From positions 13,612 through 21,315 of the forward strand of contig DHNI01000100.1 in the NCBI GenBank assembly GCA_002409455.1: 7,704 bases of DNA, written 5' to 3'. The translations under genes were made by a program, and so were the position numbers. A model generated the notes under the pieces. That model did no database searches, was not told the origin of the DNA, and saw only the letters and a program-made list of their open reading frames with translations. Shown here in pieces: positions 1 to 5,804 of the stretch. This stretch comes from Firmicutes bacterium UBA5420. GTDB taxonomy: Bacteria > Bacillota > Limnochordia > Darwinibacteriales > Darwinibacteriaceae. Positions within the stretch are counted from its first letter, which is position 1. Every line of letters begins with the position of its first letter.

Positions 1-307
1 TACTTTGTACGTCCGCCACACCAGGGAGATCCAGCAACGCCTGTTCTAGATCAGCTATTTTCTGGAGGGTTGCCGGTGCAAACACATCATCGCTTTCTAT
101 AGCAATAAAAAATAGCTCTTGTGATCCGAATTCCTCTGACACAGCCTGTAAGTCCAGGAGTACGGGATCATCATCAGGAATCATCGCGTTGATGTTGGCA
201 TCAAATTGTATACGGGGAAATAGGCTCAAAGCGCCCACAGTAAGAAGTAACACCACCCCTATCACAACCCAGGGCCGATTCAAAACCATTTCAATCCATC
301 GTTTCAA
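1..307 (-). CDS. RND/MMPL-type exporter, N-terminal part (runs off the left edge)
   Basis: Reading the minus strand from a TTG at 307-305 gives an open frame of 102 codons to the window edge. It starts MKRWIEMVLNRPWVV, continues into a hydrophobic helix at about residues 13-30, and then has the FDANINAMIPDDDP stretch (35-48). It goes on into an extracytoplasmic region with FFIAIES and ADLEQALLDLPGVADV. A helix, then an acidic 'P-D-D-D/N-P' turn, then a porter-like alpha/beta domain is the usual start of proteins annotated as RND-superfamily or MMPL exporters. The TTG start is preferred because it sits about 8 bases behind GGAGAGGTGG and overlaps the upstream tetR stop as TTGA, a translational-coupling arrangement. 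An internal ATG at residue 7 is the alternative. It is co-transcribed with the TetR gene and is the likely regulated cargo. The substrate (drug, lipid or other hydrophobic compound) cannot be told from this fragment. Confidence 0.8.
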   Translation of the reverse strand, partial: MKRWIEMVLNRPWVVIGVVLLLTVGALSLFPRIQFDANINAMIPDDDPVLLDLQAVSEEFGSQELFFIAIESDDVFAPATLQKIADLEQALLDLPGVADVQS

Positions 308-894
308 GTTAATTCCACCTCTCCAACCCTAAAAATCACATTGAGCGCTTCCAGGGATCTCGTTATGGTTTTGTTATCGGGTTCCAGTAACACTTGCACC
401 CCAATGCCAAAAATCCCGCTATAAAACAAGATAGCTAGTGTTTCTCCGCTATACGTCGAGCCGAGTTTCCCCATCATTTCCTTCGTGAAGACATCGGACG
501 TAATCTGATCCATTATCCCTGCAAAAATTTCCCGCACTTGCCGACGTACCGGCTCGGACCAAAGCGCTAGGCCCACCAAATCATAAAGAACACGAAACAG
601 ATCAGGATCATTTTCCAGAACCTCCTGATAAAGACGGATAAAGCACTCACCTTTTTCTAAAGGGGACATCTCCGGTTTTAAGAACAATTGCATATAATCG
701 TAGTATCTGTTCGCCACGCGGCGGGCTACCGCTAGGAGCAAGCCTTCCTTATTCTCATAATGGTAGCTGATTTGACTCACGGCTACCTGGGCTTCCTGGG
801 CGATCTGCCGCAGAGACGTTCTAACGTAGCCTTCCCTGGCAATGACCGCATAGGCTGCATCAAGGATCTTCTCCTCCTGGCCTACCTCTAACAC
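304..894 (-). CDS. TetR/AcrR-family transcriptional repressor
   Basis: The product is 196 residues, normal for the family. The N-terminal DNA-binding domain (about residues 7-54) has the family signature: ILDAAYAVIAREGY (10-23), then TSLRQIAQEAQVAVSQISYH (26-45) with the helix-turn-helix, then YHYENKEGLL (44-53). The remaining about 140 residues are the helical ligand and dimerisation domain, which is not diagnostic of a ligand. The start is GTG at 894-892, behind AAAGGGGTGG (908-899). An ATG at 896-894 is out of frame. It is the first gene of an operon with the RND/MMPL-type exporter, whose TTG start overlaps this stop. By analogy with other TetR-exporter pairs it probably represses that operon until an inducer binds. 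A palindrome overlapping its own promoter at 941-961 supports autoregulation. Confidence 0.93.
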   Translation of the reverse strand: MLEVGQEEKILDAAYAVIAREGYVRTSLRQIAQEAQVAVSQISYHYENKEGLLLAVARRVANRYYDYMQLFLKPEMSPLEKGECFIRLYQEVLENDPDLFRVLYDLVGLALWSEPVRRQVREIFAGIMDQITSDVFTKEMMGKLGSTYSGETLAILFYSGIFGIGVQVLLEPDNKTITRSLEALNVIFRVGEVELT

Positions 895-938
895 ATTTCC
901 ACCCCTTTCAATCGGACGACCGTTCGAATACTATTCCC

Positions 939-967
939 ATTATACCACTTTCTGTGGTATATGCCAT
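939..967 (-). promoter_or_regulatory. Predicted tetR-exporter promoter (sigma-A type)
   Basis: On the minus strand ATGGCA (967-962, 4 of 6 matches to TTGACA) is separated by 17 bases from a perfect TATAAT (944-939). Transcription would begin near 932, giving a leader of about 38 bases before the GTG start. The spacer and the first four bases of the -10 box lie inside the palindrome at 941-961. This is a prediction from sequence only. Confidence 0.55.
941..961. promoter_or_regulatory. Candidate TetR operator (8+8 bp perfect dyad)
   Basis: TATACCAC and GTGGTATA form perfect inverted arms around a 5-base centre (TTTCT), 21 bp in all, a size typical of TetR-family operators. The dyad covers the spacer and part of the -10 box of the tetR promoter, so bound repressor would block it. 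It may also cover a weaker rightward promoter for the 2H phosphoesterase gene (TTCCCA at 934-939, 18-base gap, TATATG at 958-963), which would put both divergent units under the same control. That rightward promoter is speculative. Confidence 0.55.
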
Positions 968-1052
968 CTTTTTTTGTAAAAGGATAAATTCATTACGTTC
1001 CGAAAGGCATACTAGATGTATCCCGCAAAAAAATGGGAAGGAGTCGATTTCG

Positions 1053-1553
1053 ATGAAGTTCTTTCTAGGGATCCGGCTCCCAAGGGAGCTCGAAGATACG
1101 TGTGAACGGTATCGACGAGCATTTAAAGCACCGCAGACAGTCTCCCATATTACAGTGATTGCGCCTTTTACCTGGGAAAGAACACTGGAGGATTTGCTGG
1201 AAACTCTCAAGATGAATCTTGCTGATACACAACCCTTTGCAGTGAAAGGTGCTGGCATTGGATCATTTGGGACACGGGTGATTTTTGTAAACGTGACCCT
1301 CACACCCGAACTGGCCGCCCTGCAAAAAGCGTTGACTGCCGGGCTCGATAAGGAGGGCATTTCTGTGGATCGTCGTTCATACAACCCTCACATTACCCTA
1401 GCCACGCGCCTAAGTGCCAAGCAGTTCTCCGTATATGCAGCCAAGGTGCGTGATTTTTGCCCAGGGTATGCCTTCACATGCACGAGTTTGAGCCTGTTCA
1501 AGTTCACCGATGTCGGGCGCTGGGACGAATGCCATCGAATCCTCTTGGGATAG
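1053..1553 (+). CDS. 2H phosphoesterase, 2'-5' RNA ligase / cyclic phosphodiesterase family
   Basis: This is a 166-residue protein with the two HxT motifs that define 2H phosphoesterases: SHITV with H32 and T34, and NPHITL with H113 and T115. They are spaced as in LigT/ThpR-like and YjcG-like proteins of about 170-190 residues. Family members hydrolyse 2',3'-cyclic phosphates or reversibly form 2'-5' bonds in RNA; the physiological substrate here is unknown. The start is ATG 1053 behind GGGAAGGAG (1035-1043). The frame also stays open upstream to a GTG at 954, but that lies inside the candidate operator and has no ribosome site. The gene is divergent from tetR and ends 83 bases before the flavodiiron start. 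No clear terminator follows it, and the flavodiiron gene has its own promoter. Confidence 0.85.
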   Translation: MKFFLGIRLPRELEDTCERYRRAFKAPQTVSHITVIAPFTWERTLEDLLETLKMNLADTQPFAVKGAGIGSFGTRVIFVNVTLTPELAALQKALTAGLDKEGISVDRRSYNPHITLATRLSAKQFSVYAAKVRDFCPGYAFTCTSLSLFKFTDVGRWDECHRILLG

Positions 1554-1578
1554 CTTTTTCTACAAATGCGACACGTTC

Positions 1579-1607
1579 TTGAATTTAGAGACTTAATTTG
1601 GTATTAT
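1579..1607 (+). promoter_or_regulatory. Predicted sigma-A promoter of the flavodiiron gene
   Basis: TTGAAT (1579-1584) and TATTAT (1602-1607) are separated by exactly 17 bases. Each matches its consensus at 4 or more of 6 positions. The expected start of transcription, about 1613-1615, leaves a leader of roughly 22 bases before the ribosome site and ATG 1637. No operator-like repeat is obvious around it. Confidence 0.65.
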
Positions 1608-1636
1608 CTTACTAAGGAATGGAAGGGAGTGTTTTT

Positions 1637-2830
1637 ATGCAGGCCTCGAAAAAATTGACCGAAAAGGTTACCTGGGTTGGCAAAGTAGACTGGGAGCTTG
1701 AAAAGTTTCACGGAGACGAGCTCTCCACCACTAGGGGTTCTTCCTATAACTCCTATCTGATTCGAGATGAGAAGGTTGTGCTCATTGATACGGTATGGTT
1801 GCCCTATGACAAAGAGTTCGTGCGAAACCTGAAAGACGAAATCGATCTAGAGACAATCGATTACATCATTATCCAACATGCCGAAATCGACCATAGCGGA
1901 GCCTTGCCAGAGCTAATGCGCGAAATTCCCGGAACCCCCATCTATTGCACCAATAACGGCAAGAAGATCATCCAGGGACACCATCATGAGGATTGGAACT
2001 TTGTTACAGTTAAGACCGGCGATACGCTAGAGATTGGTGAATCTACGCTGACCTTTGTGGAGGCACCCATGCTGCACTGGCCAGACACCATGTTTACATA
2101 CATGAGTGGCGAGAATATCCTCTTCAGTAACGATGCCTTTGGACAGCATTATGCCACCGAAACGCTCTATAATGATCGAGCAGACAACTGCGAACTATAT
2201 GAGGAAGCGCTGAAATACTATGCCAACATCCTCACGCCCTTTAGCGCCATGGTCAAACGCAAGATTCAAGAGGTGTTAGCCCTTGAGCTGCCTCTGAATA
2301 TGATTTGTACCAGTCATGGTGTGATCTGGAGGGATAATCCTGCCCAGATTATCGAACAGTACCTAGAGTGGGCTGATAACTACCAAGAAAACCAAATCAG
2401 TATCGTCTATGACACGATGTGGCAGTCTACCCGCCTCATGGCTGAAGCCATTGCCTCTGGCATGCAGGCGGAAGACCCGGCTGTAGTCGTGAAGCTCTTC
2501 AATGTTGCAAAGCAAGATAAGAACGACATCGTAACCGAAATCTTCAAGTCTAAGGCCATCTTAGCCGGTTCCGCTACCATCAATAACAGATACCTTTCAG
2601 GCATGGGCGGACTTTTGGAAATGGTGAAAGGTATGAAGTTTAAAAAGAAAAAGGCCGCGGCCTTTGGTAGTTACGGTTGGAGCGGTGAAGGAAACAAGTT
2701 ACTGAGCGAGGATCTATCCAGCGCAGGTTTTGAGATTGTAAACGAAGGATTCAAAGCGCTATGGGTTCCCGATGAGACAGTGTTAGCCGCTTGCCAAGAA
2801 TATGGTAGAGACTTTATCCGAAGCCTCTAG
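1637..2830 (+). CDS. fprA: Flavodiiron protein (A-type flavoprotein, NO/O2 reductase)
   Basis: This soluble cytoplasmic enzyme reduces O2 to water and/or NO to N2O at a non-haem diiron site fed by FMN. It has 397 residues, the usual length of a class A protein. The beta-lactamase-like domain (about 1-250) carries all diiron ligands: H81, E83, D85 and H86 in HAEIDHSG, H147 in PMLHW, D166 in FSNDAF, and H227 in TSHGV. The flavodoxin domain (about 253-397) has the FMN phosphate loop YDTMWQST (258-265) and a second FMN loop around SYGWSGEG. No rubredoxin or flavin-reductase domain is fused, so an external donor is needed. ATG 1637 is chosen over ATG 1619 because the ribosome site AAGGGAG (1623-1629) lies between them and matches homologue length. 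It converges on rubrerythrin, another oxidative-stress diiron protein. The balance of O2 and NO activity cannot be read from sequence. Confidence 0.96.
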   Translation: MQASKKLTEKVTWVGKVDWELEKFHGDELSTTRGSSYNSYLIRDEKVVLIDTVWLPYDKEFVRNLKDEIDLETIDYIIIQHAEIDHSGALPELMREIPGTPIYCTNNGKKIIQGHHHEDWNFVTVKTGDTLEIGESTLTFVEAPMLHWPDTMFTYMSGENILFSNDAFGQHYATETLYNDRADNCELYEEALKYYANILTPFSAMVKRKIQEVLALELPLNMICTSHGVIWRDNPAQIIEQYLEWADNYQENQISIVYDTMWQSTRLMAEAIASGMQAEDPAVVVKLFNVAKQDKNDIVTEIFKSKAILAGSATINNRYLSGMGGLLEMVKGMKFKKKKAAAFGSYGWSGEGNKLLSEDLSSAGFEIVNEGFKALWVPDETVLAACQEYGRDFIRSL

Positions 2831-2835
2831 CGCAT

Positions 2836-2866
2836 AAAGTGCACCCCGTCTCGGGTGCACTTTTTT
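2836..2866 (+). terminator. Intrinsic terminator of fprA
   Basis: Five bases past the stop, an 11-bp perfect stem (AAAGTGCACCC at 2836-2846 with GGGTGCACTTT at 2853-2863) closes a 6-base loop and runs into a T tract (2861-2866). On the minus strand the same stem is followed by only three T residues, so it would act weakly in that direction. Confidence 0.9.
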
Positions 2867-2885
2867 CCCTTAAAAGCATGGCGAA

Positions 2886-2909
2886 AGGAGATGCCGTACG
2901 GCATCTCCT
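2886..2909 (-). terminator. 24-bp perfect palindrome, probable rubrerythrin terminator
   Basis: AGGAGATGCCGT followed directly by ACGGCATCTCCT is a perfect 24-bp palindrome, 29 bases past the rubrerythrin stop. In RNA it would form a hairpin with about 10 paired bases and a small GUAC-type loop. On the minus strand it is followed by TTTCGCC, with TTTT only further on, so the U tract is weak. Termination may be inefficient or may share the neighbouring fprA hairpin. Confidence 0.55.
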
Positions 2910-2938
2910 AAAGTGACGTTTGGATTTTGCGATCATGA

Positions 2939-3472
2939 TTAGTAGTTCTCTGCATACTCCTCATAGTGGGCACGAGGATGGGCGCAGGCTGGGCACAATT
3001 CTGGAGCTTCCTTGCCGGTATGAATGTATCCACAATTGCGGCACTTCCACCGAATGGGCTGTTCTCTAGTGAACACTGTTCCAGCCTCAACTCTGGCCAA
3101 AAGTGCTAAGTAACGCTTTTCGTGTTCTTCTTCTACCTCTGCGATTTCTTGAAACACATCAGCAATCTCATCGAAGCCTTCGGCTTTGGCCGTCTCGGCG
3201 AACTGCTTATACATACTTGTCCATTCGTAGTTTTCGCCAGCTGCGGCATCTTTAAGGTTTTCATCGGTAGACTTTACGATACCTAAAAACTTGCCTAAGC
3301 GTCTGGCATGTTCTTTCTCATGGAGGGCGGTCTCCTCGAAAATACCAGAAATTTGATTATAGCCTTCCTTCCTGGCGGCGCTAGCGTACCAATCGTATTT
3401 GTTACGCGCCATCGACTCGCCAGAAATGGCTTCCCATAGATTTTTCTCCGTTTGTGTTCCCTTAAGGGTCAT
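2939..3472 (-). CDS. rbr: Rubrerythrin (peroxide reductase)
   Basis: This is a 177-residue classical rubrerythrin that reduces H2O2 to water in the cytoplasm of anaerobes, using electrons from rubredoxin or similar donors. The N-terminal ferritin-like domain (about 5-130) has diiron ligands E19 in SGESMA, E52 and H55 in HEKEH, E80 and E83 in GENYEW, and E114 and H117 in EVEEEH. The C-terminal rubredoxin-like domain (about 140-177) has C144-x2-C147 and C160-x2-C163, the short-spaced knuckle pair typical of rubrerythrins. ATG 3472 follows AGGAGG (3485-3480). The frame is open for another 28 codons upstream, but those residues match no part of the family. It is transcribed towards fprA as a convergent stress pair. 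No convincing promoter or PerR box was found upstream, only a TTAACGTTAA palindrome at 3570-3579. Confidence 0.96.
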   Translation of the reverse strand: MTLKGTQTEKNLWEAISGESMARNKYDWYASAARKEGYNQISGIFEETALHEKEHARRLGKFLGIVKSTDENLKDAAAGENYEWTSMYKQFAETAKAEGFDEIADVFQEIAEVEEEHEKRYLALLARVEAGTVFTREQPIRWKCRNCGYIHTGKEAPELCPACAHPRAHYEEYAENY

Positions 3473-3723
3473 AGTAATTCCTCCTTTTAATCGTATCTTC
3501 CTTTGTTTCCCCATCAAGCAGCCTAGATCCTCCCCGAAGAGAGCAAGTTCATACAAATAGTGATAACCTTTAACGTTAATGCAGGAAAACCAGGTCTAAT
3601 CCAGAAACTAGGGGGAAGGATGTTGACAGGGGTTAGACTCCAATGTTTGCAGAAGCAATCTAATGTTGCGGCATTCCTCGGATTGGAGTAATCAACACCG
3701 TACTTATATGTGGAGGATATCTC
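3473..3723. other. Divergent intergenic region between rbr and the deacetylase gene
   Basis: This 251-base gap must carry both upstream regions. On the rbr side there is a perfect 10-bp palindrome TTAACGTTAA (3570-3579) and only a weak promoter candidate (TTAACG, 17 bases, TTGTAT). On the deacetylase side there is a perfect -35 hexamer TTGACA (3623-3628) with no matching -10 box at 16-18 bases. It is followed by an 8-bp inverted repeat (3637-3644 with 3682-3689) that encloses two smaller stems. A 23-codon ORF with a purine-rich ribosome-like site also lies there (3620-3691). Nothing matches a riboswitch class I recognise. Confidence 0.4.
3637..3689 (+). repeat. Inverted repeat in the deacetylase leader, possible three-stem fold
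   Basis: ACTCCAAT (3637-3644) is the exact reverse complement of ATTGGAGT (3682-3689), 37 bases apart. Inside are TTGC-AGAA-GCAA (3647-3658) and AATG-TTGCGG-CATT (3662-3675). The three stems could stack as a small three-way junction upstream of the ribosome site at 3712-3717. The inner stems are only 4 bp each, so chance is a real possibility. Confidence 0.35.
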
Positions 3724-4527
3724 ATGCGGAACAAAAAAAGAGGGCTTGTGGCCCTGGTATACACTCTCTTCGTACTATTCATTTCCACAGGATCGGTTCA
3801 AAGCAGCCAACTATACATAAATGAGCTCTTGGAGGCAAACCCACCCCCCCAAGTGCTGAAAGAAGGGCCCGTTGTGCGAGTGATACAACCTGGCGTGCAG
3901 AAGTCAACTCCAGACGAGGAACATATCGAAGGAGAGGTAGAGGTAGAATCCGAACCGAAACCCCTTCGCAAAGTAGCCCTAACCTTTGATGATGGTCCCG
4001 ATGCCCATTACACCTCTAGAATTCTTGATATCCTAAAGACCGAAGATGTCCTGGCAACGTTTTTTGTCCTTGGCGAGTATGTGGAGCGCTACCCTGAACT
4101 TGTGAAACGCATATTTAGTGAAGGTCACTTAATTGCCAACCATTCGCGCACCCACGGGGATCTTGCCCTTTTGACAAATGAAGAAATTATTGCCTTAGAG
4201 CTTGACCCAACATCACAACTGATAGAGAATCTCACGGGGTATTATCCCATGATGATGCGTCCTCCATATGGGTCGCTCAGGCCAGACTCGGTGAATTTCT
4301 TAAAAGAAACAGGCTGGCGCATTGTGCGCTGGTCACTGGACACCTTTGACTGGGATAGTCGTCGCAATCAACCTGAGCAGATTATCAATCGTATCAAAGC
4401 ACAGCACCACAACGGCGCAGTCGTTCTCATGCACTGCAATGGGCCCGCAACAACGACCGTACTACCAGATGTAATTAGGACATTTCAGGAGCTAGGTTAT
4501 GAATTTGTAACCGTGATGCAGCTGTGA
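3724..4527 (+). CDS. Secreted polysaccharide deacetylase (NodB-homology, CE4 family)
   Basis: The 267-residue product starts with a signal peptide or anchor: charged MRNKKRG, hydrophobic about 8-23, with a plausible cleavage site near VQS (25-27). A proline- and glutamate-rich linker (about 38-80) follows, then a NodB domain (about 82-267). Motif 1 is TFDDGPD (87-93, catalytic base D89, metal ligand D90). Motif 2 is NHSRTHGD (139-146, metal ligands H140 and H144). Motif 3 is RPPYG (179-183), motif 4 is DTFDW (206-210), and motif 5 is LMHCN (235-239, H237). CE4 enzymes remove N- or O-acetyl groups from peptidoglycan, chitin-like or other wall glycans using a divalent metal. The catalytic set is complete, but motif 5 has Cys238 where Asp or Thr is common. 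ATG 3724 follows GGAGGA (3712-3717). No other wall gene is adjacent, so the natural glycan is unknown. Confidence 0.92.
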   Translation: MRNKKRGLVALVYTLFVLFISTGSVQSSQLYINELLEANPPPQVLKEGPVVRVIQPGVQKSTPDEEHIEGEVEVESEPKPLRKVALTFDDGPDAHYTSRILDILKTEDVLATFFVLGEYVERYPELVKRIFSEGHLIANHSRTHGDLALLTNEEIIALELDPTSQLIENLTGYYPMMMRPPYGSLRPDSVNFLKETGWRIVRWSLDTFDWDSRRNQPEQIINRIKAQHHNGAVVLMHCNGPATTTVLPDVIRTFQELGYEFVTVMQL

Positions 4528-5725
4528 GAGGGTGCCACCTAATCGCCTGCACATAACTTTCCGCGACGGCAGAAGTATCTAGGTTGAAATGCCGTGCGCT
4601 CTGCGCCATATTGTCCCACTCCCCCTTTTCGTAGGCCAACACGGCATTATAGATCTCACAATACGGACCGGTGCCGTGAAGCAGTACCTCCCTAGTTTCT
4701 TTTGGAGCCTTGACTTCATCTAGAATCAATTCCATAGGCCTTTGCAACAAAACGTCAAGTAACGAAAAGAGCCCTGTAAGATATAGATCGTTTTGCTGTT
4801 TTCTAAATCCCGTTTTCCGGGCTAATAGTTGAGCAAAACGGCCCCGAATGAGGGAAAGGCTTATCGTGCCGTCCATTTTTTGAGCGCTCATTCCTTGCAA
4901 CGCAACAAGTGTAACCCATTTTCTAATCTCCCGTTCTCCGAGAACTACCAGGGCTTGCTGTAACGTGGTAAGGCGTTGACGCTGCCCAAAGGCAGCGGAG
5001 TTGACCAACTTCAAGAGGTTGTAGGTGAGAGCCACGTCCATAGAGATGAACCTAGTCACTTTAGGATAATCAAGTTCCTCTTTGTTCACCTCGATCACGA
5101 GCTGAAAGTAGTTGAGCTCCTGTGGCGTAAGACTGGTGGTGGTCATAATCTCAGGTTTTTGGAAAAAGTATCCTTGAAACAACGTGAAACCAAGTTCTTT
5201 AGCTAGATGGAAGTCATCCCAGGTTTCCACTTTTTCAGCCAAAAGTATGCAATCTCTAGTCAAAAGACGTGCCCTGAGCTTGTTCACCTCAAAGCGGGTT
5301 GTCTGACGAAAATCAACCTTTACTATACTAGCGAGATCAAGTAATGGCTCCATGGCTCGGGAGTAAACGAAGTCGTCCAGAGCAATATGATACCCCGCAT
5401 CCTTAAGCGCCCTGCACTTTTCCACAATCCTTGGGCTTGGGTCGACTGTTTCTAGAACCTCCACTACTAGGTACTCCTTGGAAAATAGTGTGGCGACCTC
5501 TTCTTCAATCAGTCTGGCAGAAAAATTGATGAAAGCAGGAAGACCTGAGGTAATCGTGTCTAGACCGAAGTTCTGGAAGGCGTCGAAAATGACCCTTGAT
5601 GAAGCTACCTCGTCTGCGACTCCCCCGGTGAAAGCATTGATGTCACCGCTGCGATACAATAATTCATAGGCAACAGTCTCTTGGTTTACATTGAAGATGG
5701 GTTGCCTCGCTAAAAACACATCCAT
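4475..5725 (-). CDS. EAL-like and HDOD domain signalling protein (YuxH/CdgJ type)
   Basis: This 416-residue cytoplasmic protein starts MDVFLARQPIF, the normal opening of this family. The EAL-like domain (about 1-200) has YELLYR (20-25) in place of EAL, FINFS (65-69), VVEVLE (87-92), ALDDF (115-119), KVDF (136-139), AEKVET (163-168) and FQGYFF (183-188). Several positions used for metal and c-di-GMP binding in active EAL phosphodiesterases are thus still acidic or polar, but the signature itself and the loop after DDF are altered, so activity is uncertain. The HDOD domain (about 205-400) has the diagnostic LLKLVNSAAFG and QALVVLGEREIRKWV stretches and lacks HD catalytic residues; it is regarded as a regulatory scaffold. 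ATG 5725 is preferred over an upstream TTG at 5743 by family alignment, although its ribosome site (GGAG, 5741-5738) is 12 bases away. Its 3' end overlaps the deacetylase gene by 53 bases. Confidence 0.9.
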   Translation of the reverse strand: MDVFLARQPIFNVNQETVAYELLYRSGDINAFTGGVADEVASSRVIFDAFQNFGLDTITSGLPAFINFSARLIEEEVATLFSKEYLVVEVLETVDPSPRIVEKCRALKDAGYHIALDDFVYSRAMEPLLDLASIVKVDFRQTTRFEVNKLRARLLTRDCILLAEKVETWDDFHLAKELGFTLFQGYFFQKPEIMTTTSLTPQELNYFQLVIEVNKEELDYPKVTRFISMDVALTYNLLKLVNSAAFGQRQRLTTLQQALVVLGEREIRKWVTLVALQGMSAQKMDGTISLSLIRGRFAQLLARKTGFRKQQNDLYLTGLFSLLDVLLQRPMELILDEVKAPKETREVLLHGTGPYCEIYNAVLAYEKGEWDNMAQSARHFNLDTSAVAESYVQAIRWHPLTAASRLQIHNLAPEMS

Positions 5726-5759
5726 ATCTTGATCGGGCTCCAATCTCTATCCGTTATTA

Positions 5760-5786
5760 TTACCAAGTCCGTATCTTCGCCATCAT
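5760..5786 (-). CDS. Mini-ORF (8 residues) in the leader of the EAL-HDOD gene, uncertain
   Basis: On the minus strand AAGGAG (5800-5795) sits 8 bases before ATG ATG (5786-5781), the best-looking ribosome site near this gene. The frame reads MMAKIRTW and stops at TAA (5762-5760), 34 bases before the EAL-HDOD ATG at 5725. It could be a translated leader peptide or a ribosome landing site that couples to the poorly served main start. The main frame itself has a TAG just upstream of TTG 5743, so the strong site cannot serve an N-terminal extension without a frameshift. Confidence 0.35.
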   Translation of the reverse strand: MMAKIRTW

Positions 5787-5804
5787 AGGCTAATCTCCTT
5801 CTGA

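Noticed and set aside
1008..1014. CATACTA as a sigma-G/F -10 box for the 2H phosphoesterase gene
   Set aside because: The nearest GGATA -35 candidate (982-986) is 21 bases away, too far for these sigma factors.
954..1052. Upstream extension of the 2H phosphoesterase from GTG 954
   Set aside because: It has no ribosome site, lies in the tetR operator, and adds 33 residues absent from the family; ATG 1053 has a strong site.
3473..3556. 28-residue N-terminal extension of rubrerythrin
   Set aside because: The extra residues match nothing in the family, while ATG 3472 follows AGGAGG and gives the normal length.
5473..5669. Open frames opposite the EAL-HDOD and amidohydrolase genes
   Set aside because: They are shadows of strongly supported genes, with no ribosome sites or recognisable products.
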